A DNA stretch of 7,559 nucleotides from DATEPR01 sp036502345 (GCA_036502345.1 DASXYT010000050.1:1-7559), one strand, 5' to 3'. Numbered from the stretch's first letter, positions 1 to 6,821 are shown. Numbers and translations: made by a program. The notes: generated by a model from the sequence alone, not told the origin.

Positions 1-1340
1 CCGGCGTCACCGGTCCACCGGTGGCGAAGGCGCTGCTGGCCAGGGGTGCCACGGTCACGGTGACCGACGCGAACGCGGACCGGCTGCGCGCGCTGGCGGA
101 CAGCCTGCCCGGCCTGCTGGTCGAGCACGACCTGGGGATCGTGCCGGCCGACGTCGACCTCGTGGTCACCGCGCCCGGCTGGCGGCCGGACTCCCCGGTG
201 CTGGCTTCCGCTGCGGCAGCCGGCATCGAGGTGATCGGCGACGTCGAACTGGCCTGGCGGATCTGCGCCGAACTGCCGGATCCGCCGGTGTGGCTGGTGG
301 TCACCGGCACCAACGGCAAGACCACGACGGTGGCCATGCTGGCCGAGATCCTGCTCGCCGCCGGCGTGGACGCCGTGGCGTGCGGCAACATCGGCCTGCC
401 CGTCATCGACGCCGTCGAGGCAGGCCACCCGGTGCTGGCCGTCGAACTGTCCAGCTTCCAGCTGTACTGGGCGCCGTCGGTGCGGCCCGCCGCGGGCGCG
501 CTGCTCAACATCGCGGAGGACCACCTGGACTGGCACGGCGGCATGGCGGCCTATGCGGCGGCCAAGGCCCGTGCGCTGACCGGTGACGTCGCGGTGGCGG
601 GCGTCGACGACGAGTTCGTGGCGAACATGCTGGCCGCCGCACCGGCCGCCAGGAAGATCGGCATCCGGCTCGGCGAGCCGGGCCCGGACGAGTTCGGCGT
701 GCTGGACGGCCAGTTGGTGGACCGCGCGTTCGCCGACGCGGAGCCGCTGGCCGAGGTCGCCGACATCCGCCCTGCAGGGCCGCCCGGGGTGTTCGACGCA
801 CTGGCCGCCGCCGCACTGGCCAGGTGCTACGGCGTGCCGCCCAAGGCCGTCGCGGCAGGCCTGGCCGCGTTCCAGCCGGGGGAGCACCGGGCCGCTGTCG
901 TCGGCGAGATCGAGGGCGTGCGCTACGTGGACGACTCGAAGGCGACCAACCCGCACGCGGCGGCTGCGTCGCTGCGCGCGCACCCCAGGGTGGTGTGGAT
1001 CGCAGGCGGTCTGCTCAAGGGCGCCCAGGTGGACGACCTGGTGCGCGAGACGGTCGGGCGGCTGGTCGGCACGGTGTTGATCGGCGCCGACCGGGAGGTG
1101 ATCGCCACCGCGCTCGCGCGACACGCGCCGGATGTCCCCGTGCACAGGGTGTCCGGGGGCGACGATGATCCCATGTCCGTGATGTCATCGGCGGTTCACG
1201 CTGCGCGCGCCATGGCCCGTCCCGGCGACGTGGTGCTGCTCGCCCCGTCAGCGGCGTCCCAGGACATGTTCACCGACTATCGCCACCGGGGCAGGGCCTT
1301 CGCCGACGCCGTGGGCCGCCTGGCGGCGGAGCAGGAATGA
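1..1340 (+). CDS. murD: UDP-N-acetylmuramoyl-L-alanine--D-glutamate ligase MurD (5' end outside window)
   Basis: Cytoplasmic Mur ligase that adds D-Glu to UDP-MurNAc-L-Ala with ATP. The reading frame (codons beginning at position 3) is open to the left edge and already encodes part of the N-terminal Rossmann-like domain (GVTGPPVAKALLARGA, then TVTVTD), so the true start lies upstream; the GTG at 21 is internal. The central ATPase domain has the P-loop GTNGKTTT (306-329), ELSSFQL (444-464) and DHLDWHG (519-539). The Lys codon at 564-566 (AAKARAL) fits the carbamylated lysine of Mur ligases. The C-terminal domain has DDSKATNP (930-953), WIAGGLLKGA just after it, and APSAASQDMFTDY (from 1242). 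About 445 residues are visible, so I infer that only a few tens are missing. The stop overlaps the ftsW start (ATGA). The motifs and the neighbours ftsW and murG separate it from MurE and MurF. Confidence 0.96.
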   Translation, partial: GVTGPPVAKALLARGATVTVTDANADRLRALADSLPGLLVEHDLGIVPADVDLVVTAPGWRPDSPVLASAAAAGIEVIGDVELAWRICAELPDPPVWLVVTGTNGKTTTVAMLAEILLAAGVDAVACGNIGLPVIDAVEAGHPVLAVELSSFQLYWAPSVRPAAGALLNIAEDHLDWHGGMAAYAAAKARALTGDVAVAGVDDEFVANMLAAAPAARKIGIRLGEPGPDEFGVLDGQLVDRAFADAEPLAEVADIRPAGPPGVFDALAAAALARCYGVPPKAVAAGLAAFQPGEHRAAVVGEIEGVRYVDDSKATNPHAAAASLRAHPRVVWIAGGLLKGAQVDDLVRETVGRLVGTVLIGADREVIATALARHAPDVPVHRVSGGDDDPMSVMSSAVHAARAMARPGDVVLLAPSAASQDMFTDYRHRGRAFADAVGRLAAEQE

Positions 1341-2839
1341 CGAGCCCGGCCAGAGGGGTCCGGGACACGCGGGAGTTCCGTCGGCCGGTACAGACCGGCA
1401 GGCCCGCCGCGCGTCGACCGGCCCGTGCGCCGAGCAGGGCCGTGAAGCTGCGGGCCGCACTCGGCCCGCTGACCGCCTGGCTCGGCCGCCCACTGGCCTC
1501 GTTCCACCTCGTGCTGGCCGTGTTCGGCCTGCTCACCGCGATCGGCCTGGTGATGGTCGCGTCGGCGTCCCCGGTCGAGTCGCTGCAGACCGGGTCGACG
1601 TCGGTGTACACGCTGTTCAAGAAGCAGTTGGCGTTCGCCATGATCGGCCTCGTCGTGTTCTGGCTGGGCCTGCGGTTCCCGCTGCGCAGGATCAGGGCGC
1701 TGTCCGGGCCGCTCGTGGTCACCTGTGTGTTCCTGCTGATCCTGGTGCTCACGCCGTTGGGCCACCGCGCCGCCACCACCCGTGGCTGGTTCGTGTTCGG
1801 CCCGATCTCGTTCCAGCCGGTCGAGGTGACCAAGCTGGCGCTCACGCTCTGGGGCGCGCACGTGCTGGTGTCCAAGCGGGCCGTGCTGCACCAGTACCGG
1901 CACCTGCTGGTGCCCGTGGTCCCGGTCGCGCTGCTGATGCTGACGCTCGTCGTGCTGCAACCCGACCTGGGTAGCACCGTCACCCTCGCGGTGGTGATGT
2001 TCGCCCTGTTGTGGTTCATCGGCGCGCCGATGCGGCTGTTCGCCACGTTCGCCGTCGGCGCCATCGGCGCTGTCGTCGCGTTGTCCATCGGCGCGTCCTA
2101 CCGGCTGGACCGGGTGCTGTCGTTCCTGCACCCCGGCGCCAACGCCGCGTCCTCCTACCAGGCCAACCAATCGCTGTACGCGCTGGCCGACGGCGGCCTG
2201 TTCGGCCGAGGGCTCGGCATGGGTCAGTCCAAATGGGACTTCCTGCCCAACGTGCACACCGACTTCATCTTCGCGCTGATCGGCGAGGAACTCGGGTTCG
2301 TCGGCTGTGCGCTGGTGCTCGGCCTGTTCGCCATGGTCGCCGTCGTCGGCATGCGGATCGCGACGCGCAACATCGACCCGTGGATCAGGGTCGTCGCCGC
2401 CACGCTGACCGCCTGGCTGATCGCGCAGGCCGCGATCAACATCGGCTACGTCGTCGGCCTGCTGCCGGTGACCGGCATCCCGCTGCCGATGATCTCCTAC
2501 GGCGGCAGTTCGCTCGTGGTCACGATGCTGGTGTTCGGCATCCTGGCCAACTGCGCGCGCCACGAACCGGAGTCGGTGGCCGCGCTGCGCAGCCAGGGCC
2601 CCGGCCGGTTCGGCAGGCTGCTGCACCTGCCCGCACCCGACGTCTACCAGCCGCCGGTCCGCCGTCGACCCGCACGACCGTCCACGCCACCACGGGCCTC
2701 CGGCCGGCCCGCTCGGTCCGCGCCGGGCTCGTCGGGGACGCGGCGCACCCCCGCGCGGGCCGGTGAGGAACGATGGGCGCCCGGGAGGTATGGCGTCGGC
2801 CGTGCGACGGGCAGGGCCGCGGAAGGAGGCGGGCGTTGA
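1337..2839 (+). CDS. ftsW: Septal peptidoglycan polymerase FtsW (SEDS family)
   Basis: Polytopic membrane glycosyltransferase that polymerises lipid II at the division septum, normally with a class B PBP partner (FtsI/PBP3). The 500-residue product has an Arg/Pro-rich cytoplasmic N-tail (about 1-50), then roughly ten hydrophobic segments between about 56 and 405. SEDS hallmarks are PGANAASSYQANQSL (266-280), HTDFIFALIGEELG (307-320; Asp309 fits the family's catalytic aspartate) and LLPVTGIPLPMISYGGSSL (375-393). Residues 408-500 form a low-complexity Arg/Pro/Gly cytoplasmic tail; in mycobacteria the FtsW tail contacts FtsZ, but whether this one does is inference. The ATG is preceded by GGAG (1328-1331) and overlaps the murD stop by 4 bp. 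RodA is a paralogous alternative, but the dcw position favours FtsW. Confidence 0.96.
   Translation: MTSPARGVRDTREFRRPVQTGRPAARRPARAPSRAVKLRAALGPLTAWLGRPLASFHLVLAVFGLLTAIGLVMVASASPVESLQTGSTSVYTLFKKQLAFAMIGLVVFWLGLRFPLRRIRALSGPLVVTCVFLLILVLTPLGHRAATTRGWFVFGPISFQPVEVTKLALTLWGAHVLVSKRAVLHQYRHLLVPVVPVALLMLTLVVLQPDLGSTVTLAVVMFALLWFIGAPMRLFATFAVGAIGAVVALSIGASYRLDRVLSFLHPGANAASSYQANQSLYALADGGLFGRGLGMGQSKWDFLPNVHTDFIFALIGEELGFVGCALVLGLFAMVAVVGMRIATRNIDPWIRVVAATLTAWLIAQAAINIGYVVGLLPVTGIPLPMISYGGSSLVVTMLVFGILANCARHEPESVAALRSQGPGRFGRLLHLPAPDVYQPPVRRRPARPSTPPRASGRPARSAPGSSGTRRTPARAGEERWAPGRYGVGRATGRAAEGGGR
2823..2829 (+). promoter_or_regulatory. Ribosome binding site that fixes the TTG start of murG
   Basis: AAGGAGG lies 6 nt before the TTG at 2836, inside the last codons of ftsW. 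It is the strongest Shine-Dalgarno sequence among the coupled genes and decides between two murG starts. The upstream in-frame ATG at 2773 has only a GAGGAA two bases away (too close). It would also add 21 Arg/Gly-rich residues that look like out-of-frame ftsW sequence, not MurG. Confidence 0.8.
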
Positions 2840-3978
2840 GCGACACCGAGCCGTTCACCCAGCGGTTCTCGGGGCCGTCACTGATCGACGGGCCGTGCGT
2901 TGTGGTCGCGGGTGGCGGCACAGCGGGCCACATCGAGCCCGCGATGGCCCTCGCGGATGCCGTGATGCGGCTGCGGCCGGACGCGCGGGTGGTGGCGCTG
3001 GGCACGAAGCGCGGCCTGGAGAACACCCTGGTCCCGGCCCGTGGCTACCCGCTGGAACTGATCCCGCCGGTGCCACTGCCGCGCAAGCCGACCCCGGAAC
3101 TGCTCCGGCTGCCGATGCGGGTGCGCGAGTCGGTCCGGGCGACCAGAGCCGTGTTCCAGCGCGTCGGCGCCGACGTCGTGGTCGGCTTCGGCGGCTACGT
3201 CGCGCTGCCCGCCTACCTGGCGGCGCGCGGCAGGCTGCCGATCGTGGTGCACGAGGCGAACGTCAGGGCCGGTATCGCCAACAAGATCGGTGCCCGGTTC
3301 GCCACCTCGGTGGCCACCGCGGTCCCGGACACCGGGCTGCCCAACGCCCAGGTGATCGGCATTCCGCTGCGCAAGTCCATCACGTCGCTGGACCGCGCCG
3401 CGCTGCGTGGTGAGGCGAGGCGGTTCTTCGGCCTCGACCCGCACGCGCCGACGCTGCTGGTGACCGGCGGTTCGCAGGGCGCGCGCACGCTGAACCTCGC
3501 GGTGTCCGGTGCGGCACGGGAGATCGGCGACGCGGGCATCGGCGTGCTGCATGCCTACGGCCGCAAGAACACCATCGCCCTGCAGGACGAGCACGCCAGG
3601 CGGGGCGCTCCGCCGTATGTCGCGGTGCCCTACCTGGAGCGGATGGACCTGGCCTACGCGGCCGCTGACGCGGTGCTGTGCCGCAGCGGCGCGATGACCG
3701 TGGCCGAGGTGTCCGCCGTCGGGCTGCCGGCGATCTTCGTCCCGTTGCCGCACGGCAACGGGGAACAGGCGTTGAACGGGCAGCCGGTGGTGGACATCGG
3801 CGGTGCGCTGATGGTGCCCGACGCCGAGCTGACCTCTGCGAAGGTGATCGAACTCGTGGTGCCGATGCTGTCCGACCGGCAGCGGCTGAACGCGATGAGC
3901 TCGGCAGCGCAGGGCAGCGGCCACCGGGTCGCTGACGAGGCGTTGGCCAGGATGGTGTTGGAAGCGGTGCGCAAATGA
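2836..3978 (+). CDS. murG: Lipid II synthase MurG (UDP-GlcNAc transferase)
   Basis: Peripheral membrane GT-B glycosyltransferase on the cytoplasmic face. It moves GlcNAc from UDP-GlcNAc to lipid I, making lipid II, the substrate of FtsW. From the TTG at 2836 the protein has 380 residues, a usual actinobacterial length. The N-terminal acceptor-side domain has GGGTAGHIEPA (26-36; many MurGs have GGGTGGH), GFGGY (117-121) and HEAN (139-142). The C-terminal UDP-GlcNAc domain has GGSQGA (211-216), RSGAMTVAEVSAVGLPAIFVPLPH (283-306, with Glu291) and GNGEQALNGQPV (307-318). The start overlaps the ftsW stop as TTGA and has an excellent ribosome binding site. A caller that prefers ATG might start at 2773; I think that is wrong. 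The 3' end overlaps murC by 4 bp (ATGA). Confidence 0.96.
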   Translation: MSDTEPFTQRFSGPSLIDGPCVVVAGGGTAGHIEPAMALADAVMRLRPDARVVALGTKRGLENTLVPARGYPLELIPPVPLPRKPTPELLRLPMRVRESVRATRAVFQRVGADVVVGFGGYVALPAYLAARGRLPIVVHEANVRAGIANKIGARFATSVATAVPDTGLPNAQVIGIPLRKSITSLDRAALRGEARRFFGLDPHAPTLLVTGGSQGARTLNLAVSGAAREIGDAGIGVLHAYGRKNTIALQDEHARRGAPPYVAVPYLERMDLAYAAADAVLCRSGAMTVAEVSAVGLPAIFVPLPHGNGEQALNGQPVVDIGGALMVPDAELTSAKVIELVVPMLSDRQRLNAMSSAAQGSGHRVADEALARMVLEAVRK

Positions 3979-5408
3979 CGGCGGCCCCGAACGTGCTGGA
4001 CGGCGCCCACCTGATCGGCATCGGCGGTGCCGGCATGAGCGGCATCGCCAGGATCCTGCTGGCCAGGGGTGCCCCGGTGTCCGGCTCGGATGCCAAGGAC
4101 TCCAGGACGGTGCTGGCGCTGCGGGCGCAGGGCGCGCGGATCGGCATCGGCCAGTCGGCGGCGAACCTGGACCTGCTCGACGGTGGCGCGCGGATCGTCG
4201 TGGTGTCCAGCGCGATCCGCGAGGACAACCCGGAACTGCTCGCCGCCCGGGAACGCGGGATCGCCGTGCTGCACAGGTCCGAGGCGTTGGCCCGGTTGAT
4301 GGCCGGTCACCGGGTCACCTGCATCGCCGGTACGCACGGCAAGACGTCCACGACGTCGATGCTGACCGTGGCGCTGCAGCACTGCCACCTGGATCCGTCG
4401 TTCGCCATCGGCGGCGACCTCAACGAGTCCGGCGCCAACGCGCACCACGGCAACGGCGGCGTGTTCGTGGCCGAGGCTGACGAGAGTGACGGCTCGTTCC
4501 TCGCGTTCACGCCCTACGTCGCCGTGGTCACCAACGTGGAGGCCGACCACCTCGACCACCACGGCACCGTGGACGCGTACACCAAGGTGTTCGACGATTT
4601 CGTGGCCAGGATCGAGCCGGGCGGCGTGCTCATCGCGTGTGCCGACGACCCCGGTTCGGCGGCGCTGGCGGACCGGGCCGAGGCGGCCGGTGTGCGGGTG
4701 CGCCGTTACGGGTTCACCGCTCGCGGGCCACTCGACGCGGTGCTGCGCGACTTCCAGCCGCTCGGCGGGACCAGCGACGAGCGAGCCGGCGGCGGCGAGT
4801 TGACCGTCGCGCTGGGCGGGCAGGACATCGTGCTGCGGGTGGCGGTGCCCGGTGAGCACATGGCGGTCAACGCGGCGGGCGCGTTGCTGGCCGGGCTGGA
4901 ACTGGACGCGCCACTGGACGGCATGATCGACGGCCTCGCCGCGTTCAGCGGGGTGCGTCGGCGGTTCGAGTTCAAAGGCAGGTCCGGCAAGGTCCGGGTG
5001 TACGACGACTACGCGCACAACCCGACGAAGGTGGCCGCCCAGCTCACGGCGACCCGCCTGGTCACCGGCACCGGCAGGCTGCTGGTGATCTTCCAGCCGC
5101 ACCTGTACTCCAGGACGCGGGACTTCGCCGCCGAGTTCGGCCGGTCGCTGGGCATCGCCGACGAGGTGGTCGTGCTGGACGTGTACGGCGCTCGGGAGCA
5201 GCCGATTCCCGGCGTGACCGGCAGGCTGGTGGCCGACGCCGTCGACCTGCCGGCCGAGCACGTGCACTACGAGCCCGGCTTCGACCGGGTGCCCGACCTG
5301 GTGGCCGGCCTGGTGTCCGACGGCGACCTGGTGCTCACCATGGGCGCGGGTGACGTGACGATGCTGGGACCCGAGGTGATCGCGGCCCTGGACCGGCGGA
5401 TCGGGTGA
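3975..5408 (+). CDS. murC: UDP-N-acetylmuramate--L-alanine ligase MurC
   Basis: Cytoplasmic Mur ligase that starts the stem peptide by joining L-Ala to UDP-MurNAc with ATP, one step before MurD. The 477 residues show all three domains. The N-terminal nucleotide-sugar domain has GIGGAGMSGIA (15-25). The central ATPase domain has the P-loop AGTHGKTSTTSM (118-129), EADESDGSF (167-175) and NVEADHLDHHG (187-197). The C-terminal domain has GVRRRFEFKG (326-335), DDYAHNPTKV (344-353), FQPHLYSRT (373-381) and MGAGDVT (456-462). The GTHGKT P-loop and RRRFE mark it as MurC; Mpl shares this fold but is not expected in this genomic position or in actinobacteria. The ATG overlaps the murG stop, with only a modest GGAAG (3960-3964) upstream, so translation probably depends on coupling. 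It runs straight into ftsQ with no murB or ddl between. Confidence 0.96.
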   Translation: MTAAPNVLDGAHLIGIGGAGMSGIARILLARGAPVSGSDAKDSRTVLALRAQGARIGIGQSAANLDLLDGGARIVVVSSAIREDNPELLAARERGIAVLHRSEALARLMAGHRVTCIAGTHGKTSTTSMLTVALQHCHLDPSFAIGGDLNESGANAHHGNGGVFVAEADESDGSFLAFTPYVAVVTNVEADHLDHHGTVDAYTKVFDDFVARIEPGGVLIACADDPGSAALADRAEAAGVRVRRYGFTARGPLDAVLRDFQPLGGTSDERAGGGELTVALGGQDIVLRVAVPGEHMAVNAAGALLAGLELDAPLDGMIDGLAAFSGVRRRFEFKGRSGKVRVYDDYAHNPTKVAAQLTATRLVTGTGRLLVIFQPHLYSRTRDFAAEFGRSLGIADEVVVLDVYGAREQPIPGVTGRLVADAVDLPAEHVHYEPGFDRVPDLVAGLVSDGDLVLTMGAGDVTMLGPEVIAALDRRIG

Positions 5409-6394
5409 GCACGCCCCGCGACGGCAGTCGCCGCACCCCGCGCGAGGGCACCGGTACGCCCAGGGAACCTGGTGCGCCTCGGGAGCGCAGCGCGGCGGCC
5501 GAGCGGGCGATGCGCAAGCGTAGCCGCCGTGAGCAGCACATGTCCGGCAGCGACCGGCCCCGGCGGTCGAGCAGCGACCGGTCCACGACGGCGGACCGCG
5601 CTACTGCGGTTCGGGAACGGTCGACACGCGAGCGGTCCAGCGGGCCAGGCAACGAGCGACCGGCAGGCCGCAGCGCCGACCGGGTGCGCAGGCCGAAACG
5701 TGCCGCCCGCGACGCGATCCTGACCAGGCGCAAGGTGATCGTCCGGCGTTCGGTGGCGGTGTCCGTGCTGGTCGGCGTCGTGGTCATCGTCGCCGCCGTG
5801 CTGTGGACCCCGTTGCTTGGCGTGCGCACGGTGCAGGTCAGCGGGGCGCAGCAACTGACGGCGGCCCAGGTCATCGACGCCGCGCAGGTGCCGACCGGTA
5901 CTCCGATGCTGCGGCTGGACATGTCCGCGATCAGGTTCCGGGTGCACCAGTTGCCCAGGGTCGGCCAGGTCGACGTGGTGCGCGAGTGGCCGAGCACGAT
6001 CCGCATCGACATCACCGAGCGTGATCCGGTCGGCTACGTGCTGGAGGCGGACGGCAGTCATCTGGTGGATCGCACCGGGCGGGACTACGCGACGATCGTG
6101 GCCAAGCCGCCCGGCCTGCCCAGGATCGTGCTCAGCAAGATCACTCCAGGTGATCAACGTACGCAGGCCGTGGTGGCCGTGTTGGGCGCGCTGCCCACCC
6201 AGTTGCGTTCCCTGGTGCAGACGGTGACCGCGAAAACTCCCGGCAGCGTGACGCTCGGGCTGACCGGTCATCGCACGATCCGGTGGGGCAGCATGGACGA
6301 CTCGGCCCGCAAGGCCCAGGTGCTCGCCGCGCTGATGACGAGGCCGGGCAAGGTGTACGACGTGTCGAGTCCGGAACTGCCCACCGTTTCCTGA
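5405..6394 (+). CDS. ftsQ: Cell division protein FtsQ (DivIB family)
   Basis: Bitopic divisome scaffold that in other bacteria links FtsL/FtsB and the FtsW-FtsI synthase to the septum. The 329-residue product has a very basic, Ser/Arg/Pro-rich cytoplasmic tail (1-115). One membrane segment follows at about 117-135 (VAVSVLVGVVVIVAAVLW), then a POTRA domain at about 137-208 (from LLGVRTVQVSG to ITERDPVGYV), then the extracytoplasmic beta domain (about 209-325) with LVDRTG (220-225). Start: GTG at 5405 overlaps the murC stop (GTGA), with only a weak GGCGGA (5395-5400). An in-frame ATG at 5510 would shorten the tail by 35 residues, but the conserved overlap architecture favours the GTG. The tail carries TPRDG, TPREG, TPREP and APRER, a degenerate short repeat. 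The stop is followed by the 427-bp gap before ftsZ. Confidence 0.93.
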   Translation: MSTPRDGSRRTPREGTGTPREPGAPRERSAAAERAMRKRSRREQHMSGSDRPRRSSSDRSTTADRATAVRERSTRERSSGPGNERPAGRSADRVRRPKRAARDAILTRRKVIVRRSVAVSVLVGVVVIVAAVLWTPLLGVRTVQVSGAQQLTAAQVIDAAQVPTGTPMLRLDMSAIRFRVHQLPRVGQVDVVREWPSTIRIDITERDPVGYVLEADGSHLVDRTGRDYATIVAKPPGLPRIVLSKITPGDQRTQAVVAVLGALPTQLRSLVQTVTAKTPGSVTLGLTGHRTIRWGSMDDSARKAQVLAALMTRPGKVYDVSSPELPTVS

Positions 6395-6496
6395 GCGGTG
6401 GCCGGAGAATTGCGGATTTCCCGCGACTCGAAGCGGTCGTACTGTCCGAAGAGGATGCTCGCAGGTCGCTGTGTGGTCGCGGCCGGTGACAGCGGT

Positions 6497-6525
6497 GGAT
6501 GTCGTACGGATGTCCTGTGGATGTC
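6497..6525 (+). repeat. Triple direct repeat GGATGTC at 11-bp period (possible operator)
   Basis: GGATGTC occurs exactly at 6497-6503, 6508-6514 and 6519-6525, each start 11 bp from the last. The outer two copies are extended as identical GTGGATGTCGT (6495-6505 and 6517-6527), 22 bp apart. All three fall on nearly the same face of the helix, as expected for a regulator bound as a head-to-tail multimer. The array is non-coding and about 300 bp upstream of the ftsZ start. I do not recognise the motif as the site of a named regulator. Confidence 0.55.
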
Positions 6526-6680
6526 GTGTCGGACCGGTGTCATCGCCGAATGAACCGGCGTGGCGGGCGGGTCGTGGCGGAAATGCTCGCGTAGCGTGAC
6601 GAAGACGTGCCCGCCCCTACGGCGTGGCTACTGGACCCGGCCATTTCAGGTGCCTACCGTCCTCAACACACAGTATGGGG

Positions 6681-6710
6681 TTGACATAACTCTGAACCTC
6701 TGGTTGAGGT
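6681..6710 (+). promoter_or_regulatory. Candidate ftsZ promoter (TTGACA -35)
   Basis: TTGACA (6681-6686) is a perfect match to the housekeeping sigma -35 hexamer, in the right orientation and 136 bp before the ftsZ ATG, in the most AT-rich part of the gap. No clean -10 follows: TTGAGG (6704-6709, 17-bp spacer) and GAGGTT (6706-6711, 19-bp spacer; partly like actinobacterial TAGRMT) are both poor. The spacer is filled by the left arm of the inverted repeat. A promoter with a long, palindromic spacer and weak -10 is the geometry that MerR-family activators use, but no such regulator is visible here. Confidence 0.45.
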
Positions 6711-6718
6711 TCAGAGTT
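6688..6718 (+). repeat. Perfect 13-bp inverted repeat upstream of ftsZ (operator or RNA hairpin)
   Basis: The left arm AACTCTGAACCTC (6688-6700) and right arm GAGGTTCAGAGTT (6706-6718) are exact reverse complements around a 5-nt spacer TGGTT. As DNA it would be a strong site for a dimeric regulator overlapping the candidate promoter. In RNA read through from ftsQ it would form a very stable stem-loop 103 nt before the ftsZ ATG. No U-tract follows, so it is not a classical intrinsic terminator, although actinobacterial terminators often lack one. From memory, with low certainty, similar TTGACATAAC-plus-dyad sequences occur upstream of ftsZ in other actinobacteria. Confidence 0.7.
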
Positions 6719-6806
6719 GGCCGGGACCCGACCTACCCCAACCAGGGCGGCCGGCGTGAACACCTACGCTCGTACGGCGGCCTCGATCGCAGGGCAGCTA
6801 CGGATC

Positions 6807-6813
6807 AGGAAGG
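6807..6813 (+). promoter_or_regulatory. Shine-Dalgarno sequence of ftsZ
   Basis: AGGAAGG ends 8 nt before the ATG at 6822. It supports this start over the in-frame GTG at 6756, which has only a poor AGGGCGG upstream. Confidence 0.8.
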
Positions 6814-6821
6814 CGGCTCCG

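Larger units (their letters stand above)
6395..6821 (+). other. ftsQ-ftsZ intergenic region, probable ftsZ control region
   Basis: A 427-bp stretch with no convincing gene, less GC-rich than its neighbours, especially at about 6641-6720. It breaks an otherwise gap-free gene string just before the gene whose product is needed in highest amount. It contains the 11-bp-spaced direct repeats, the TTGACA hexamer and the 13-bp inverted repeat listed separately. Small ORFs here (for example 6471-6599 on + and 6268-6543 on -) lack good ribosome binding sites or recognisable protein features. In Streptomyces and mycobacteria ftsZ is known to have several promoters in the corresponding region; that this gap does the same job is inference. 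Confidence 0.75.

Noticed and set aside
1364..1368. GACAC (WhiA-like core) near the ftsW start
   Set aside because: A 5-base match inside coding sequence is expected by chance, and I see no promoter elements with it.
1277..2626. Antisense ORF of 449 aa opposite ftsW
   Set aside because: Composed largely of Arg, Gln, His, Asp and Gly from reading a high-GC gene backwards; no domain motif, and it covers well-supported ftsW codons.
3654..5267. Antisense ORF of 537 aa opposite murC and the end of murG
   Set aside because: Same His/Arg/Gln/Gly-rich shadow composition with no recognisable motif; the + strand carries complete MurC motifs.
5267..6271. Antisense ORF of 334 aa opposite ftsQ
   Set aside because: Low-complexity shadow of the Ser/Arg-rich ftsQ tail, with no ribosome binding site or domain.
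6516..6524. Possible DnaA box (TGTGGATGT)
   Set aside because: Matches the reverse consensus TGTGGATAA at only 7 of 9 positions, with no good second box and no origin features; it is explained by the GGATGTC repeat.
6268..6543. - strand ORF of 91 aa across the ftsQ end and the gap
   Set aside because: No Shine-Dalgarno sequence or recognised motif; about half lies over ftsQ codons.
6471..6599. Small + strand GTG ORF (about 42 codons) in the gap
   Set aside because: Only a weak CAGG before the GTG, no hydrophobic or other protein signature, and the direct repeats run through it.
6565..6616. GGGCGGG / CCCGCCC pairing as a terminator after ftsQ
   Set aside because: Seven pairs with a loop of nearly 40 nt, no U-tract, and 170 bp past the stop; expected by chance in such GC-rich DNA.
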